Assembly: GCF_002929225.1 (NCBI RefSeq)
Contig: NZ_PISM01000014.1
Coordinates: 372,001 to 436,000 of the forward strand
Direction of reading: 5' to 3'
From: Stutzerimonas kunmingensis
GTDB taxonomy: Bacteria > Pseudomonadota > Gammaproteobacteria > Pseudomonadales > Pseudomonadaceae
DNA: 64,000 bases
Of the stretch, positions 1-10,883 are shown one piece after another. The position numbers and the translations under genes were made by a program. A model generated the notes under the pieces. It was not told the DNA's origin and did no database searches. It saw only the letters and a program-made list of their open reading frames with translations. Each line of letters opens with the position of its first letter. The stretch's first letter is position 1.

Positions 1-1366
1 GGCCGTGCGATTGTTGGCTGAATGGGGGCTGGAACCTGCCTCTGGAGGACGCATCGGTCAGGAGCCGCTCTTCGCAGACTGGTGGACCGGCATGCTGTTG
101 GCACCTTCGACGCACCATCAACACTCCGCCGGTGCTCAGAGTCCGTTCGACCCCACTCAGGCAGCGCCGCAGAGCGTGCGCCTCGAACGACGCCCCGACA
201 TTCGCCAGGCGAGCCCCGATGAGGATGAATCGGAGGAAAGCGGACCGCTGATGATCCAGCTGGACGAGCCACATCCCCACGCTGAGGACCCGATGGGCTT
301 GCAGCGGCCCATCGATCGGGACGATGCGGATGCGGAGCTGTTCGGTGAAATGCTCGGCGATCTTCCTCAGGCGCGTTTGGTGGCGTCACCAGGGCGACCC
401 AAAGAGGTGTTGCTGGCTGATGATCCTCCGGATGCCTCTGCTATCGCGCTTGCGCCCGGCGTTTCGGTTCTGCAGCGAGGCATCGCCTATCCCGAATGGG
501 ACTACCGCAGGCAGCATTACCGCGAGCAGAACGCCCTCGTGCAGGTACGCACGGCCCCGCCGGGTAATCCAGTCTGGGTAGCGGAAACGCTCGAGTCCCA
601 TCAGGGATTGCTCGAGGGGATTCGCCGCCGCTTCGAATTGCTGCGCACCCATCGGGCCTGGTTGCGCGGTCAGGTCGATGGCGATGAGCTGGACCTGGAT
701 GCCTATGTGGATGCGGTTGCGAATCTGCGGGCTGGCAGCGGGCTGACCGATCGTCTGTACCGCACGCAGCGTTGCGCGGAGCGGAACCTTGCCATCCTGC
801 TGCTCATCGATGTCAGCGGATCGACGGACAGCTGGATATCCCAGGGGCGACGCGTGATAGACGTCGAGCGCGAAGCCTTGTTGCTGGTCAGCATCGCGCT
901 GCAGAGCCTGGGTGCGCCCTACGCGATCCAGGCATTTTCAGGGCAGGGCAGGGAAGCGGTGGTGGTCCGCGATATCAAGACCTTCGAGGAGGCTTATGGC
1001 CAGGAGGTGGCGCTACGCATCGCCTCCCTGGAGCCGGAGCATTACACCCGCTGCGGTGCGGCTATCCGTCACGCGAGTGCCAATCTCATGCACCAACCGG
1101 CGGCCCGTCGGCTGCTGCTGGTGTTGTCCGATGGAAAGCCTAGCGACAACGATGACTACGAAGGGCGATACGGAGTCGAGGACACCCGCCAGGCGGTTCT
1201 GGAAGCCGTGCTGCAAGGTATATCGCCGTTCTGCCTGACCATCGACCGGCAGGCCAGCGCCTACCTGCCGCGCATATTTGGCGCAACCCGTTATGCACTG
1301 TTACCACGCCCTGAGCTCCTGCCTACCGTTCTACTCGACTGGATGAAGCGTCTGGTGCAGGGATAG
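1..1366 (+). CDS. norD: NorD-type VWA protein (nitric oxide reductase activation), 5' end cut by window
   Basis: The reading frame is open to the left edge, so the first visible GTG at 5 is unlikely to be the start and only about the last 454 codons are present. The C-terminal third is a von Willebrand factor A domain with a MIDAS motif DVSGSTDSW, then SDGKPSD and a helix-strand pattern to the end. NorD proteins of about 600 residues work with the NorQ AAA+ ATPase to insert metal or activate the NorCB nitric oxide reductase in denitrifiers. The acidic, low-complexity stretch before the VWA domain is usual for the family. The upstream nor genes are outside the window. A CbbO-type VWA partner is the alternative. 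Confidence 0.85.
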   Translation, partial: AVRLLAEWGLEPASGGRIGQEPLFADWWTGMLLAPSTHHQHSAGAQSPFDPTQAAPQSVRLERRPDIRQASPDEDESEESGPLMIQLDEPHPHAEDPMGLQRPIDRDDADAELFGEMLGDLPQARLVASPGRPKEVLLADDPPDASAIALAPGVSVLQRGIAYPEWDYRRQHYREQNALVQVRTAPPGNPVWVAETLESHQGLLEGIRRRFELLRTHRAWLRGQVDGDELDLDAYVDAVANLRAGSGLTDRLYRTQRCAERNLAILLLIDVSGSTDSWISQGRRVIDVEREALLLVSIALQSLGAPYAIQAFSGQGREAVVVRDIKTFEEAYGQEVALRIASLEPEHYTRCGAAIRHASANLMHQPAARRLLLVLSDGKPSDNDDYEGRYGVEDTRQAVLEAVLQGISPFCLTIDRQASAYLPRIFGATRYALLPRPELLPTVLLDWMKRLVQG

Positions 1367-1458
1367 TTGGCCAGCATATGTCCTCGATTTTCGGCTGGGC
1401 TGACGTAAGTAGTGATTCGCCGGGCGCGGCTCGGCTTTTGCTCGGCGCGACGGGCAGG

Positions 1459-1487
1459 GTGACTTATGTCAATCGAGCCACTAGAAT
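1459..1487 (+). promoter_or_regulatory. Candidate sigma-70 promoter for tig
   Basis: GTGACT at 1459-1464 and TAGAAT at 1482-1487 are separated by 17 bases, which puts transcription start about 50 bases before the tig ATG. The -35 box matches 4 of 6 and the -10 box 5 of 6 consensus positions. It lies in the only non-coding stretch between norD and tig. Seen by eye only. Confidence 0.5.
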
Positions 1488-1544
1488 GCTTGCCCATTCT
1501 GGGGCCGGAACGCCCGGCTTATGTCTGTGCAACGAGGAAAATCC

Positions 1545-2855
1545 ATGCAAGTTTCTGTTGAAAGCACCTCCGCTCTTGAGCGCCGCATGACCATCGGCGT
1601 GCCGGTCGAGCGCATCGAGACCGAAGTCAACAAGCGTCTGCAACAGACCGCCAGCCGTGCCAAGATCCCTGGTTTCCGTCCCGGCAAAGTGCCGATGAGC
1701 GTGATCCGTCAGCGTTACGAAGAAGCCGCCCGTCAGGAAGCGCTGGGCGATCTGATCCAGTCGACATTCTATGAAGCCGTCGTTGCCGAGAAGCTGAACC
1801 CGGCCGGCGCGCCGTCCGTCGAGCCTAAAGTGTTCGAAAAGGGCAAGGATCTGGAATACGTCGCCACCTTCGAAGTGTTCCCCGAGTTCGAAGTGGCCGG
1901 TTTCGAGGCCATCGAGATCGAGCGTCTGCAGGCCGAAGTCGCCGATGCCGACGTCGACAACATGCTGGAAATCCTGCGCAAGCAGAACACCCGTTTCGAG
2001 AGCGTCGAGCGCGCTGCCGAGAGCGGCGACCAGCTGACCATCGATTTCGTCGGCAAGATCGACGGTGAGACCTTCGCTGGCGGTTCGGCCAAGGGCACTC
2101 AGCTGGTGCTGGGCTCCGGTCGCATGATTCCTGGTTTCGAAGACGCGCTCGTTGGCGCCAAGGCCGGCGAAGAGCGCGTGATCAACCCGACCTTCCCCGA
2201 GGACTATCAGAACCTCGACCTGGCCGGCAAGACTGCCGAGTTCACCGTCACCGTGAATGCCGTCGCCGCTCCGCAACTGCCCGAGCTGAATGACGAGTTC
2301 TTCGCCCAGTTCGGCGTGCAGGAAGGTGGCGTCGAAGGCTTCCGTGCTGAAGTGAAAAAGAACATGGAGCGCGAGCTGCGTCAGGCCATCAAGACCAAGG
2401 TGAAGAATCAGGTCATGGAAGGGCTGGTCGCTGGCAACCCGATCGAGGTGCCCAAGGCGCTGATCGACAATGAAGTGAACCGTCTGCGCGTGCAGGCCGT
2501 TCAGCAGTTTGGCGGCAACATCAAGCCCGAGCAGCTGCCGGCCGACCTTTTCCAGGAGCAGGCCAAGCGCCGCGTTGTTCTGGGTCTGATCGTGGCCGAA
2601 GTGGTCAAGCAGAAGGAGCTCAAGCCTGATGAGGCCCGCGTTCGCGAGCTGATCGAGGAAATGGCCTCGGCCTACCAGGAGCCGGAGCAGGTCGTCGCCT
2701 GGTACTACAAGAACGCCGAGCAGTTGAACGAAGTTCGCTCGGTTGTGCTCGAAGAGCAAGTTGTAGATACTGTCCTGCAGCAGGCTAAAGTGACCGATAA
2801 GTCGGTCTCCTACGAAGAAGCTGTCAAGCCTGCGGAAGCCCCGCAAGCAGCCTGA
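1545..2855 (+). CDS. tig: Trigger factor, ribosome-associated chaperone and peptidyl-prolyl isomerase
   Basis: This 436-residue protein has the trigger factor layout. The N-terminal ribosome-binding domain carries the signature GFRPGKVP near residue 45, followed by an FKBP-type PPIase domain ([14 protein letters not shown] onward) and a long helical C-terminal chaperone region. It binds nascent chains at the ribosome exit tunnel in the cytoplasm. The start at 1545 (MQVSVEST) is preferred over an in-frame ATG 24 bases upstream, because an AGGA Shine-Dalgarno element precedes it at the right distance and the family starts there. It is the first gene of the tig-clpP-clpX-lon block, which couples folding to proteolysis. 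Confidence 0.97.
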   Translation: MQVSVESTSALERRMTIGVPVERIETEVNKRLQQTASRAKIPGFRPGKVPMSVIRQRYEEAARQEALGDLIQSTFYEAVVAEKLNPAGAPSVEPKVFEKGKDLEYVATFEVFPEFEVAGFEAIEIERLQAEVADADVDNMLEILRKQNTRFESVERAAESGDQLTIDFVGKIDGETFAGGSAKGTQLVLGSGRMIPGFEDALVGAKAGEERVINPTFPEDYQNLDLAGKTAEFTVTVNAVAAPQLPELNDEFFAQFGVQEGGVEGFRAEVKKNMERELRQAIKTKVKNQVMEGLVAGNPIEVPKALIDNEVNRLRVQAVQQFGGNIKPEQLPADLFQEQAKRRVVLGLIVAEVVKQKELKPDEARVRELIEEMASAYQEPEQVVAWYYKNAEQLNEVRSVVLEEQVVDTVLQQAKVTDKSVSYEEAVKPAEAPQAA

Positions 2856-2880
2856 TTTCTTCATATATTCGAGTGCACAA

Positions 2881-2914
2881 ACATAAGCCAGCCTCGTGCT
2901 GGCTTATGTCTTTT
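2881..2914 (+). terminator. Rho-independent terminator after tig
   Basis: A perfect 12-base stem, ACATAAGCCAGC with GCTGGCTTATGT, closes a five-base loop and is followed by CTTTT. It sits 25 bases after the tig stop and before clpP, so clpP probably also has its own promoter. Confidence 0.8.
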
Positions 2915-2944
2915 GAGGCATGACATAGGGAGTATCGTTGGAAC

Positions 2945-3583
2945 ATGTCCCGCAATCCTTTTATGCAAGCTCCGGACATTCAGGCCGCCGGTGGCCTGGT
3001 CCCGATGGTGATCGAGCAGTCCGCTCGCGGCGAGCGCGCCTATGACATTTATTCCCGACTCCTCAAGGAGCGGGTGATCTTCATGGTCGGCCAGGTCGAA
3101 GACTACATGGCCAACCTGATCGTCGCGCAGATGCTGTTCCTCGAGGCCGAAAACCCCGAGAAAGACATTCACCTGTACATCAACTCCCCGGGCGGCTCGG
3201 TGACTGCAGGCATGTCGATTTACGACACCATGCAGTTCATCAAGCCGGATGTGTCGACCATCTGCATCGGTCAGGCCTGTTCCATGGGGGCTCTGTTGTT
3301 GACCGGTGGCACTGCGGGCAAGCGTTACTGCCTGCCGCATTCGCGGATGATGATCCACCAGCCGCTGGGCGGCTTCCAGGGCCAGGCTTCGGATATCGAG
3401 ATCCACGCACGTGAGATCCTGACCATCCGCGAGCGCCTGAACAAAGTACTGGCTCACCATACCGGTCAGCCGATGGAAGTGATTGCCCGCGATACCGACC
3501 GCGATAACTTCATGAGCGGTGAAGACGCCGTCAAGTACGGCTTGATCGACCAGGTTCTGACCCAGCGCCAACTGGCGGTCTGA
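2945..3583 (+). CDS. clpP: ATP-dependent Clp protease proteolytic subunit
   Basis: ClpP is the serine peptidase barrel of the ClpXP and ClpAP proteases in the cytoplasm. The 212-residue protein has the Ser-His-Asp triad at Ser113 ([10 protein letters not shown]), His138 (MMIHQPLGG) and Asp187 (RDTDRDNFM). The [10 protein letters not shown] loop that lines the oxyanion hole is intact. The first residues resemble the short propeptide that ClpP removes autocatalytically. The gene is 97 bases upstream of its partner clpX on the same strand. Confidence 0.98.
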   Translation: MSRNPFMQAPDIQAAGGLVPMVIEQSARGERAYDIYSRLLKERVIFMVGQVEDYMANLIVAQMLFLEAENPEKDIHLYINSPGGSVTAGMSIYDTMQFIKPDVSTICIGQACSMGALLLTGGTAGKRYCLPHSRMMIHQPLGGFQGQASDIEIHAREILTIRERLNKVLAHHTGQPMEVIARDTDRDNFMSGEDAVKYGLIDQVLTQRQLAV

Positions 3584-3612
3584 TCCCTGCAGCCTGCGAT
3601 ATGTGGCTGCTC

Positions 3613-3634
3613 CGTGGGCTTGAAAAAGCCCACG
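3613..3634 (+). other. Stem-loop between clpP and clpX
   Basis: A perfect nine-base stem (CGTGGGCTT / AAGCCCACG) closes a GAAA tetraloop. No T-tract follows, so it is more likely an mRNA-stabilising or partial termination hairpin that sets the clpP:clpX ratio than a full terminator. Confidence 0.5.
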
Positions 3635-3680
3635 ATTGCCTTCATCTTGTGTTTCAAGCCTTCCCGATTGGATCGATCGA

Positions 3681-4961
3681 ATGACTGACACCCGCAACGG
3701 CGAGGACTCCGGCAAACTGCTCTATTGCTCTTTTTGCGGCAAAAGCCAGCATGAAGTACGCAAGTTGATCGCCGGGCCCTCCGTTTTCATCTGCGACGAG
3801 TGCGTCGACCTGTGCAACGACATCATCCGCGAGGAGGTGCAGGAAGCGCAGACCGAGAGCAACGCGCACAAACTGCCTGCGCCGAAGGAGATCAGCGGCA
3901 TTCTCGACCAGTACGTCATTGGTCAGGAGCGCGCCAAGAAGATCCTGGCGGTGGCCGTTTACAACCACTACAAGCGCTTGAACCAACGCGACAAGAAAGA
4001 AGAAGTCGAGTTGGGCAAGAGCAACATTCTGCTGATCGGCCCAACCGGCTCGGGCAAGACGTTGCTGGCCGAAACGCTGGCACGCCTGCTCAATGTGCCC
4101 TTCACCATCGCCGACGCCACTACCCTCACTGAGGCTGGCTATGTGGGCGAGGATGTCGAGAACATTATCCAGAAGCTTTTGCAGAAGTGCGATTACGACG
4201 TTGAGAAGGCCCAGATGGGCATCGTCTACATCGACGAAATCGACAAGATATCCCGCAAATCCGATAACCCGTCGATTACTCGGGACGTATCCGGTGAAGG
4301 CGTGCAGCAGGCACTGCTGAAGCTGATCGAGGGCACCGTTGCGTCCGTCCCGCCACAGGGTGGTCGCAAGCATCCGCAGCAGGAATTCCTGCAGGTGGAT
4401 ACGCGCAACATCCTGTTCATCTGCGGTGGTGCGTTTGCCGGTTTGGAGAAGGTCATCCAGGGTCGTTCAACTCAGGGTGGTATCGGCTTCAATGCCGAGG
4501 TTCGTAGTAAGGACCCGGGCAAGAAGATCGGCGAGGCGTTGCGTGCCGTGGAGCCTGATGATCTGGTTAAGTTCGGCCTGATTCCTGAGTTCGTTGGCCG
4601 TCTGCCGGTGATCGCGACGCTCGATGAACTCGATGAGGCGGCGCTGATCCAGATTCTGACCGAGCCGAAGAATGCGTTGACCAAACAGTACGCCAAGCTG
4701 TTCGAACTCGAAGGCGTGGATCTGGAGTTCCGCCCGGATGCACTCAAGGCAGTCGCTTCGCGCGCTCTTGAGCGCAAGACCGGCGCACGTGGTCTGCGTT
4801 CGATTCTTGAAGGTGTGTTGCTCGACACGATGTACGAGATTCCTTCGCAGAAGGAGGTCAGCAAGGTTGTCATCGATGAAAGCGTGATCGAAGGCACATC
4901 TCAGCCGTTGCTGATTTACGAGAACACCGAGCCGCCAGCCAAGGCGGCGCCTGAGGCGTAA
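3681..4961 (+). CDS. clpX: ClpX, AAA+ unfoldase of the ClpXP protease
   Basis: The 426-residue protein starts with the ClpX zinc-binding domain (Cys16, Cys19, Cys38, Cys41), which binds adaptors and substrates. A AAA+ module follows with Walker A GPTGSGKT at 120-127, Walker B VYIDEIDK near 187 and the C-terminal sensor domain. It recognises tagged proteins, unfolds them with ATP and feeds them to ClpP. The start at 3681 (MTDTRNGED) is chosen because an upstream in-frame ATG at 3636 would add 15 residues that are not family-like. Confidence 0.98.
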   Translation: MTDTRNGEDSGKLLYCSFCGKSQHEVRKLIAGPSVFICDECVDLCNDIIREEVQEAQTESNAHKLPAPKEISGILDQYVIGQERAKKILAVAVYNHYKRLNQRDKKEEVELGKSNILLIGPTGSGKTLLAETLARLLNVPFTIADATTLTEAGYVGEDVENIIQKLLQKCDYDVEKAQMGIVYIDEIDKISRKSDNPSITRDVSGEGVQQALLKLIEGTVASVPPQGGRKHPQQEFLQVDTRNILFICGGAFAGLEKVIQGRSTQGGIGFNAEVRSKDPGKKIGEALRAVEPDDLVKFGLIPEFVGRLPVIATLDELDEAALIQILTEPKNALTKQYAKLFELEGVDLEFRPDALKAVASRALERKTGARGLRSILEGVLLDTMYEIPSQKEVSKVVIDESVIEGTSQPLLIYENTEPPAKAAPEA

Positions 4962-4967
4962 TCGAAC

Positions 4968-4989
4968 AAAGGGGCCTGCGGGCCCCTTT
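4968..4989 (+). terminator. Terminator after clpX
   Basis: AAAGGGGCC pairs perfectly with GGCCCCTTT around a TGCG loop, starting seven bases after the clpX stop. The T-run is short (TTT then GCATTT), but the AAA/TTT base pairs extend it. Confidence 0.75.
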
Positions 4990-5005
4990 GCATTTGGTCC
5001 GCCGC

Positions 5006-5032
5006 CTTGTTTTTTACGGTGTGTGCCCTCAT
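5006..5032 (+). promoter_or_regulatory. Weak sigma-32-like promoter candidate for lon
   Basis: CTTGTTT at 5006-5012 and CCCTCAT at 5026-5032 are 13 bases apart, an arrangement like the heat-shock consensus CTTGAAA-N11-16-CCCCATNT. Lon is a heat-shock protease in proteobacteria, which makes the site plausible, but the -10 half matches poorly. Confidence 0.3.
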
Positions 5033-5092
5033 CTTTGTTGCAAGGGCATCGCCCATCCGTTTACCGCCGAATGGCCGCCGTAGAGCTGAATT

Positions 5093-7489
<2,397 letters not shown>

Positions 7490-7619
7490 TCTGGAAGGCC
7501 ACGTTGACACACTTCAGGCGCCCTTGTTTAATCGGCCTCTTGTGTCATAGCCATCTAGCACCGCTTTGCTTACACCCGAAAATTAAAGATACGACTCAAC
7601 AGAAATAAGGGGACTTAGA

Positions 7620-7892
7620 GTGAACAAGTCGGAACTGATCGATGCCATCGCTGCATCTGCTGATATCCCAAAAGCTGTTGCTGGCCGCGCGCTGGATGCA
7701 GTGATCGAATCCGTCACCGGTGCCCTGAAGGCTGGTGACTCCGTGGTACTGGTTGGTTTCGGTACTTTCGCTGTCAAGGAGCGCGCTGCGCGCACTGGTC
7801 GCAACCCGCAGACTGGCAAGCCGATCAACATCGCTGCTGCCAAGATCCCGGGCTTCAAAGCTGGCAAGGCTCTGAAAGACGCTGTCAACTAA
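7620..7892 (+). CDS. hupB: DNA-binding protein HU-beta
   Basis: A 90-residue nucleoid protein of the HU/IHF family with the typical start [16 protein letters not shown] and the DNA-contacting arm [12 protein letters not shown]. It bends and compacts DNA without strong sequence preference. The start codon is GTG at 7620, preceded by AAGGGG. Its place just after lon is the conserved one in pseudomonads. Confidence 0.97.
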   Translation: MNKSELIDAIAASADIPKAVAGRALDAVIESVTGALKAGDSVVLVGFGTFAVKERAARTGRNPQTGKPINIAAAKIPGFKAGKALKDAVN

Positions 7893-8011
7893 GCATCTTT
7901 CTACCCGGCCAGTCAGCTCGCGCTGCACTGGCACGGGGCGGTTGTCGAGCAGGCCTGGCCTGCTGCAATCTGGCTTGGGGGAATAAGCCCAACCGCTCCA
8001 AAAGCTCCGAG

Positions 8012-8040
8012 AAGGCGCATCCCTGGATGCGCCTTTCTTT
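8012..8040 (+). terminator. Terminator after hupB
   Basis: An 11-base inverted repeat (AAGGCGCATCC / GGATGCGCCTT) is followed by TCTTTTAT. It separates hupB from ppiD. Confidence 0.85.
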
Positions 8041-8097
8041 TATCCGGTTTCCACCCGCGTTGCGCATCCGATCGCGCCGCAGACTCCTGGGGGTCGC

Positions 8098-9957
8098 ATG
8101 CTTCAGAACATCAGGGACAATTCGCAAGGCTGGATAGCCAAAACCATCATCGGCATCATCGTAATGCTGCTGGCGTTGACTGGCTTCGAAGCTATCTTCA
8201 ATGCCGCGAGCAACAACCAGAATGCCGCGGAGGTCAACGGCGAGGAGATTTCCCGTTACGACCTTGACCAGGCAGTGAACATGCAGCGGCGCCAGCTGGC
8301 GCAACAGCTTGGCCAGGATTTCGATGCTTCGTTGCTGGATGATCGTCTGCTTCGTGATTCCGCGCTCGGTTCGCTGATTGATCGCATGTTGCTGTTGCAG
8401 AGTGCCAAGAGCGCCAATTTCGCCTTCTCCAGCGAAGCACTCGACCAGCTGATTCTGCAAACCCCCGAATTTCAGGTTGACGGCGCTTTCAGCGCTGCAC
8501 GTTTCGATCAGGTCATCCAGCAGATGGGCTATTCCCGTCTCCAGTTCCGCCAGCTGCTCGAGCAGGAAATGCTCATCGGACAGCTGCGGGCCGGCATCTC
8601 CGGAACCGGATTCGTTACCGATCAGCAGGTTGATAACTTCGCGCGTCTCGAAATGCAGACCCGCGACTTCGCCACTCTCACACTGCCTGCTCAGCAGGAG
8701 GCAATTGAGGTCGGTGACGAACAGATCAAGGAATACTACGAGGCAAACGCTGACCGTTTCCGTACACCTGAGCAGGTCATCGTCGAGTATGTCGAGTTGA
8801 AGAAAGAGTCATTCTTCGATCAGGTCGAAGTGTCTGACGAGGAGCTGCAGGAGCTTTATCAGAAGCAGATCGCCAATCTGGCCGAGCAGCGTCGCGCTGC
8901 GCATATCCTCATCGAGACCGGCGGTGAGCTGAGCGACGACGAAGCCAAAGCCAAGATCGATGAAATTGCTACCCGGGTGAAGAACGGTGACGACTTCGCT
9001 GCAGTCGCCAAGGAAGCCTCTCAGGATCCAGGTTCTGCGAGCGAGGGTGGTGACCTTGGATTCGCCGGACCGGGTGTATATGACCCGGCATTCGAAGATG
9101 CACTCTATGCCTTGAATGAGGGCGAGGTCTCGGCACCGGTCAAATCCGAATTCGGCTGGCACATCATCAAGCTGCTGGGTGTTCAGTCGCCGGAGGTTCC
9201 TGCCTTCGAGAGCTTGAAGCCCCAGCTGGTACGCGAGCTCAAGGCGCAGCAGGTCGAGCAGCGCTTCGTCGAGACCAGCAAGCAGCTGGAAGATTCGGCA
9301 TTCGAAGCATCCGACCTGGCCCAGCCCGCTCAGGAGCTCGGCTTGATGGTGCAGACCACGGAAGCCTTCGGGCGTGACGGTGGCGAAGGCATCACGGCCA
9401 ATCGTCAGGTGATCCAGGCTGCTTTCAGCGACGAAGTACTGGTGGATGGCGCCAACAGCAGCGTCATCGAGCTCGATCCCGATACCTCCATTGCACTGCG
9501 CGTGAAGGAACACCTGAAGCCTGCGGCTATCCCGCTTGCGGATGTGCGTGAGGATATCGTTCAGCAGCTTCAGCGCAGCCTGGCTGCCGAAGCGGCACGC
9601 GCCAAGGGCGAACAGTTGTTGGCGGACCTGCGTAAAGGGCAGCAGCCTAATGACGCCCAATGGCAGGCCGTAGAGGCTGCCACGCGCAGCCAGGAAGGCG
9701 TTGCACCAGCCCTGTTGCAGGCGGTATTCCGCATGCCGCGTCCGGAACAGCAGGATAAGCCGAGCTATTCCGGCGTGGCGCTGAGCAACGGCGATTACGC
9801 GGTTGTACGCCTGAACGGCGTCAATGAGCCGGAAGCGGCGCTGACCGATGAAGAGAAGCTGAATTATCGACGCTTCCTTGCATCTCGCGTCGGCCAGCAG
9901 GACTTCGCAGCGTTTCGGCAGAAGCTGCAGGCTGAGGCGGAAATCGAAAGATTCTGA
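8098..9957 (+). CDS. ppiD: PpiD-type periplasmic folding factor (SurA-N, PpiC)
   Basis: This 619-residue protein is anchored in the inner membrane by one helix (about residues 12-34, TIIGIIVMLLALTGF) and faces the periplasm. A SurA-like N-terminal chaperone region is followed by a parvulin-type PpiC domain around residues 263-365 (RRAAHILIETGG to FGWHIIKLLG). PpiD sits beside the SecYEG translocon and helps newly exported proteins. The ATG at 8098 follows GGGGGTCGC. Parvulin domains in PpiD proteins are often inactive as isomerases; this was not judged here. Confidence 0.93.
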   Translation: MLQNIRDNSQGWIAKTIIGIIVMLLALTGFEAIFNAASNNQNAAEVNGEEISRYDLDQAVNMQRRQLAQQLGQDFDASLLDDRLLRDSALGSLIDRMLLLQSAKSANFAFSSEALDQLILQTPEFQVDGAFSAARFDQVIQQMGYSRLQFRQLLEQEMLIGQLRAGISGTGFVTDQQVDNFARLEMQTRDFATLTLPAQQEAIEVGDEQIKEYYEANADRFRTPEQVIVEYVELKKESFFDQVEVSDEELQELYQKQIANLAEQRRAAHILIETGGELSDDEAKAKIDEIATRVKNGDDFAAVAKEASQDPGSASEGGDLGFAGPGVYDPAFEDALYALNEGEVSAPVKSEFGWHIIKLLGVQSPEVPAFESLKPQLVRELKAQQVEQRFVETSKQLEDSAFEASDLAQPAQELGLMVQTTEAFGRDGGEGITANRQVIQAAFSDEVLVDGANSSVIELDPDTSIALRVKEHLKPAAIPLADVREDIVQQLQRSLAAEAARAKGEQLLADLRKGQQPNDAQWQAVEAATRSQEGVAPALLQAVFRMPRPEQQDKPSYSGVALSNGDYAVVRLNGVNEPEAALTDEEKLNYRRFLASRVGQQDFAAFRQKLQAEAEIERF

Positions 9958-9965
9958 CTGCCAAC

Positions 9966-9997
9966 TGACAGACGAAACCACTCGGTTTCGTCTGTCA
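9966..9997 (+). other. Long perfect stem-loop after ppiD
   Basis: TGACAGACGAAACC pairs exactly with GGTTTCGTCTGTCA around the loop ACTC, a 14-base stem nine bases after the ppiD stop. It has no U-tract on either strand and lies just before a true terminator, so it may protect the 3' end of the mRNA. Confidence 0.7.
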
Positions 9998-10007
9998 AAC
10001 AGAGAGG

Positions 10008-10034
10008 ACGCCCCGACTGGTTCGGGGCGTTTTC
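10008..10034 (+). terminator. Terminator after ppiD
   Basis: ACGCCCCGA and TCGGGGCGT form a nine-base stem with loop CTGGT, followed by TTTCGTTT. It lies in the gap between ppiD and the converging PyrD-like gene and ends plus-strand transcription. Confidence 0.85.
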
Positions 10035-10052
10035 GTTTGAAGCTGTTGAGTG

Positions 10053-10883
10053 TCAGCGGAGCAGTTTGCGCCCCAGCCAAGGCCCTTGGCGGAGCAATGC
10101 CGCGTGAACCTGCACCAGTTCGGCGCCTGCACGCATGCGTGCCTGCAGATGGCTTGCGGTCTGGATGCCGCCAACCGAAAGCAAAGCCATGTTATTTCCG
10201 CAGAATTGACGCAGGTGCTCGATCTGTTCGCAGGCTTGCGCCTGTCGTTGTGGGTCTTGCCAGGCCAGATAACGTTCGCGCGTCGCCGGTGGCCCAGGGT
10301 CATGGGCAGCGAGCAGTCCGTCGAATCCAAGCTCAAGTAGCAGCCCGGCAAGCGAGAAGGGAGTCTGCTCAGGAAGGCAGCGCAGCTTGGCTATCAGCGG
10401 AACCCAACGCTTACCTTTCAGATTAAGCTGATGCTGTTCTTCACGAAGCGCGGTCAGCAGGTTGTGCAACCGTGCGCCCTGATGAAGCAGCGGGGCGCTG
10501 GACGGGCCGATCAGGTTCAACACGAGATAGTCGGCATGCCGCCAGGCACCGCGTAGCAACGCGCAGGTCTCGGCGGTGGAGCATCTGGCGTCCATGGTCA
10601 GATTCACGCCTAGGCGTGCATCGCCTGGCGGGATTGGCTGCAGCCGGGCGAGCGGAGCCGCTGTCAGGCTGCCGATCTCGTTGAAGCCGAATCCCAGCGG
10701 CGCGACACGCCGTCCCAGTGCACCGTGGCGGTCGAAGCCCGCCGCAATACCCAACGGCGTCGGGAATTCCAGCCCCATTACCGTGACCGGGTGGCGCGGC
10801 TCCGCGCTCAGGCGGCACGCGACGCTGGTGAGATTGAGAGCGATACGATCGCGCAGCGCTTGCCAAACCATCGGCTTATCCAT
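10053..10883 (-). CDS. PyrD-like (dihydroorotate dehydrogenase fold) flavoprotein, degenerate active site
   Basis: A 276-residue TIM-barrel protein that aligns with class 2 PyrD: MGLEFPTPLGIAAGFD matches the conserved MGLTFKNPLGLAAG region, and a C-terminal phosphate-binding loop of the SVGGIQTASHL / RAGAELVQVH type should hold FMN. It is about 60 residues shorter than PyrD. The orotate-binding NRMGFNN motif is absent, and the catalytic-serine motif NISSPNTPG is changed to NLIGPSSAP, so it should not oxidise dihydroorotate. It is the last gene of the PqqA-like operon, and its ATG overlaps the SerC-like stop by 8 bases (ATGGATAA). An upstream start at 10982 is less likely. I infer an FMN redox enzyme acting on another substrate. 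Confidence 0.75.
   Translation of the reverse strand: MDKPMVWQALRDRIALNLTSVACRLSAEPRHPVTVMGLEFPTPLGIAAGFDRHGALGRRVAPLGFGFNEIGSLTAAPLARLQPIPPGDARLGVNLTMDARCSTAETCALLRGAWRHADYLVLNLIGPSSAPLLHQGARLHNLLTALREEQHQLNLKGKRWVPLIAKLRCLPEQTPFSLAGLLLELGFDGLLAAHDPGPPATRERYLAWQDPQRQAQACEQIEHLRQFCGNNMALLSVGGIQTASHLQARMRAGAELVQVHAALLRQGPWLGRKLLR

Noticed and set aside
1464-2864. 466-codon open frame on the minus strand opposite tig
   Set aside because: It lies fully antisense to a certain gene, has no family features, and reflects GC-rich codon bias at third positions.
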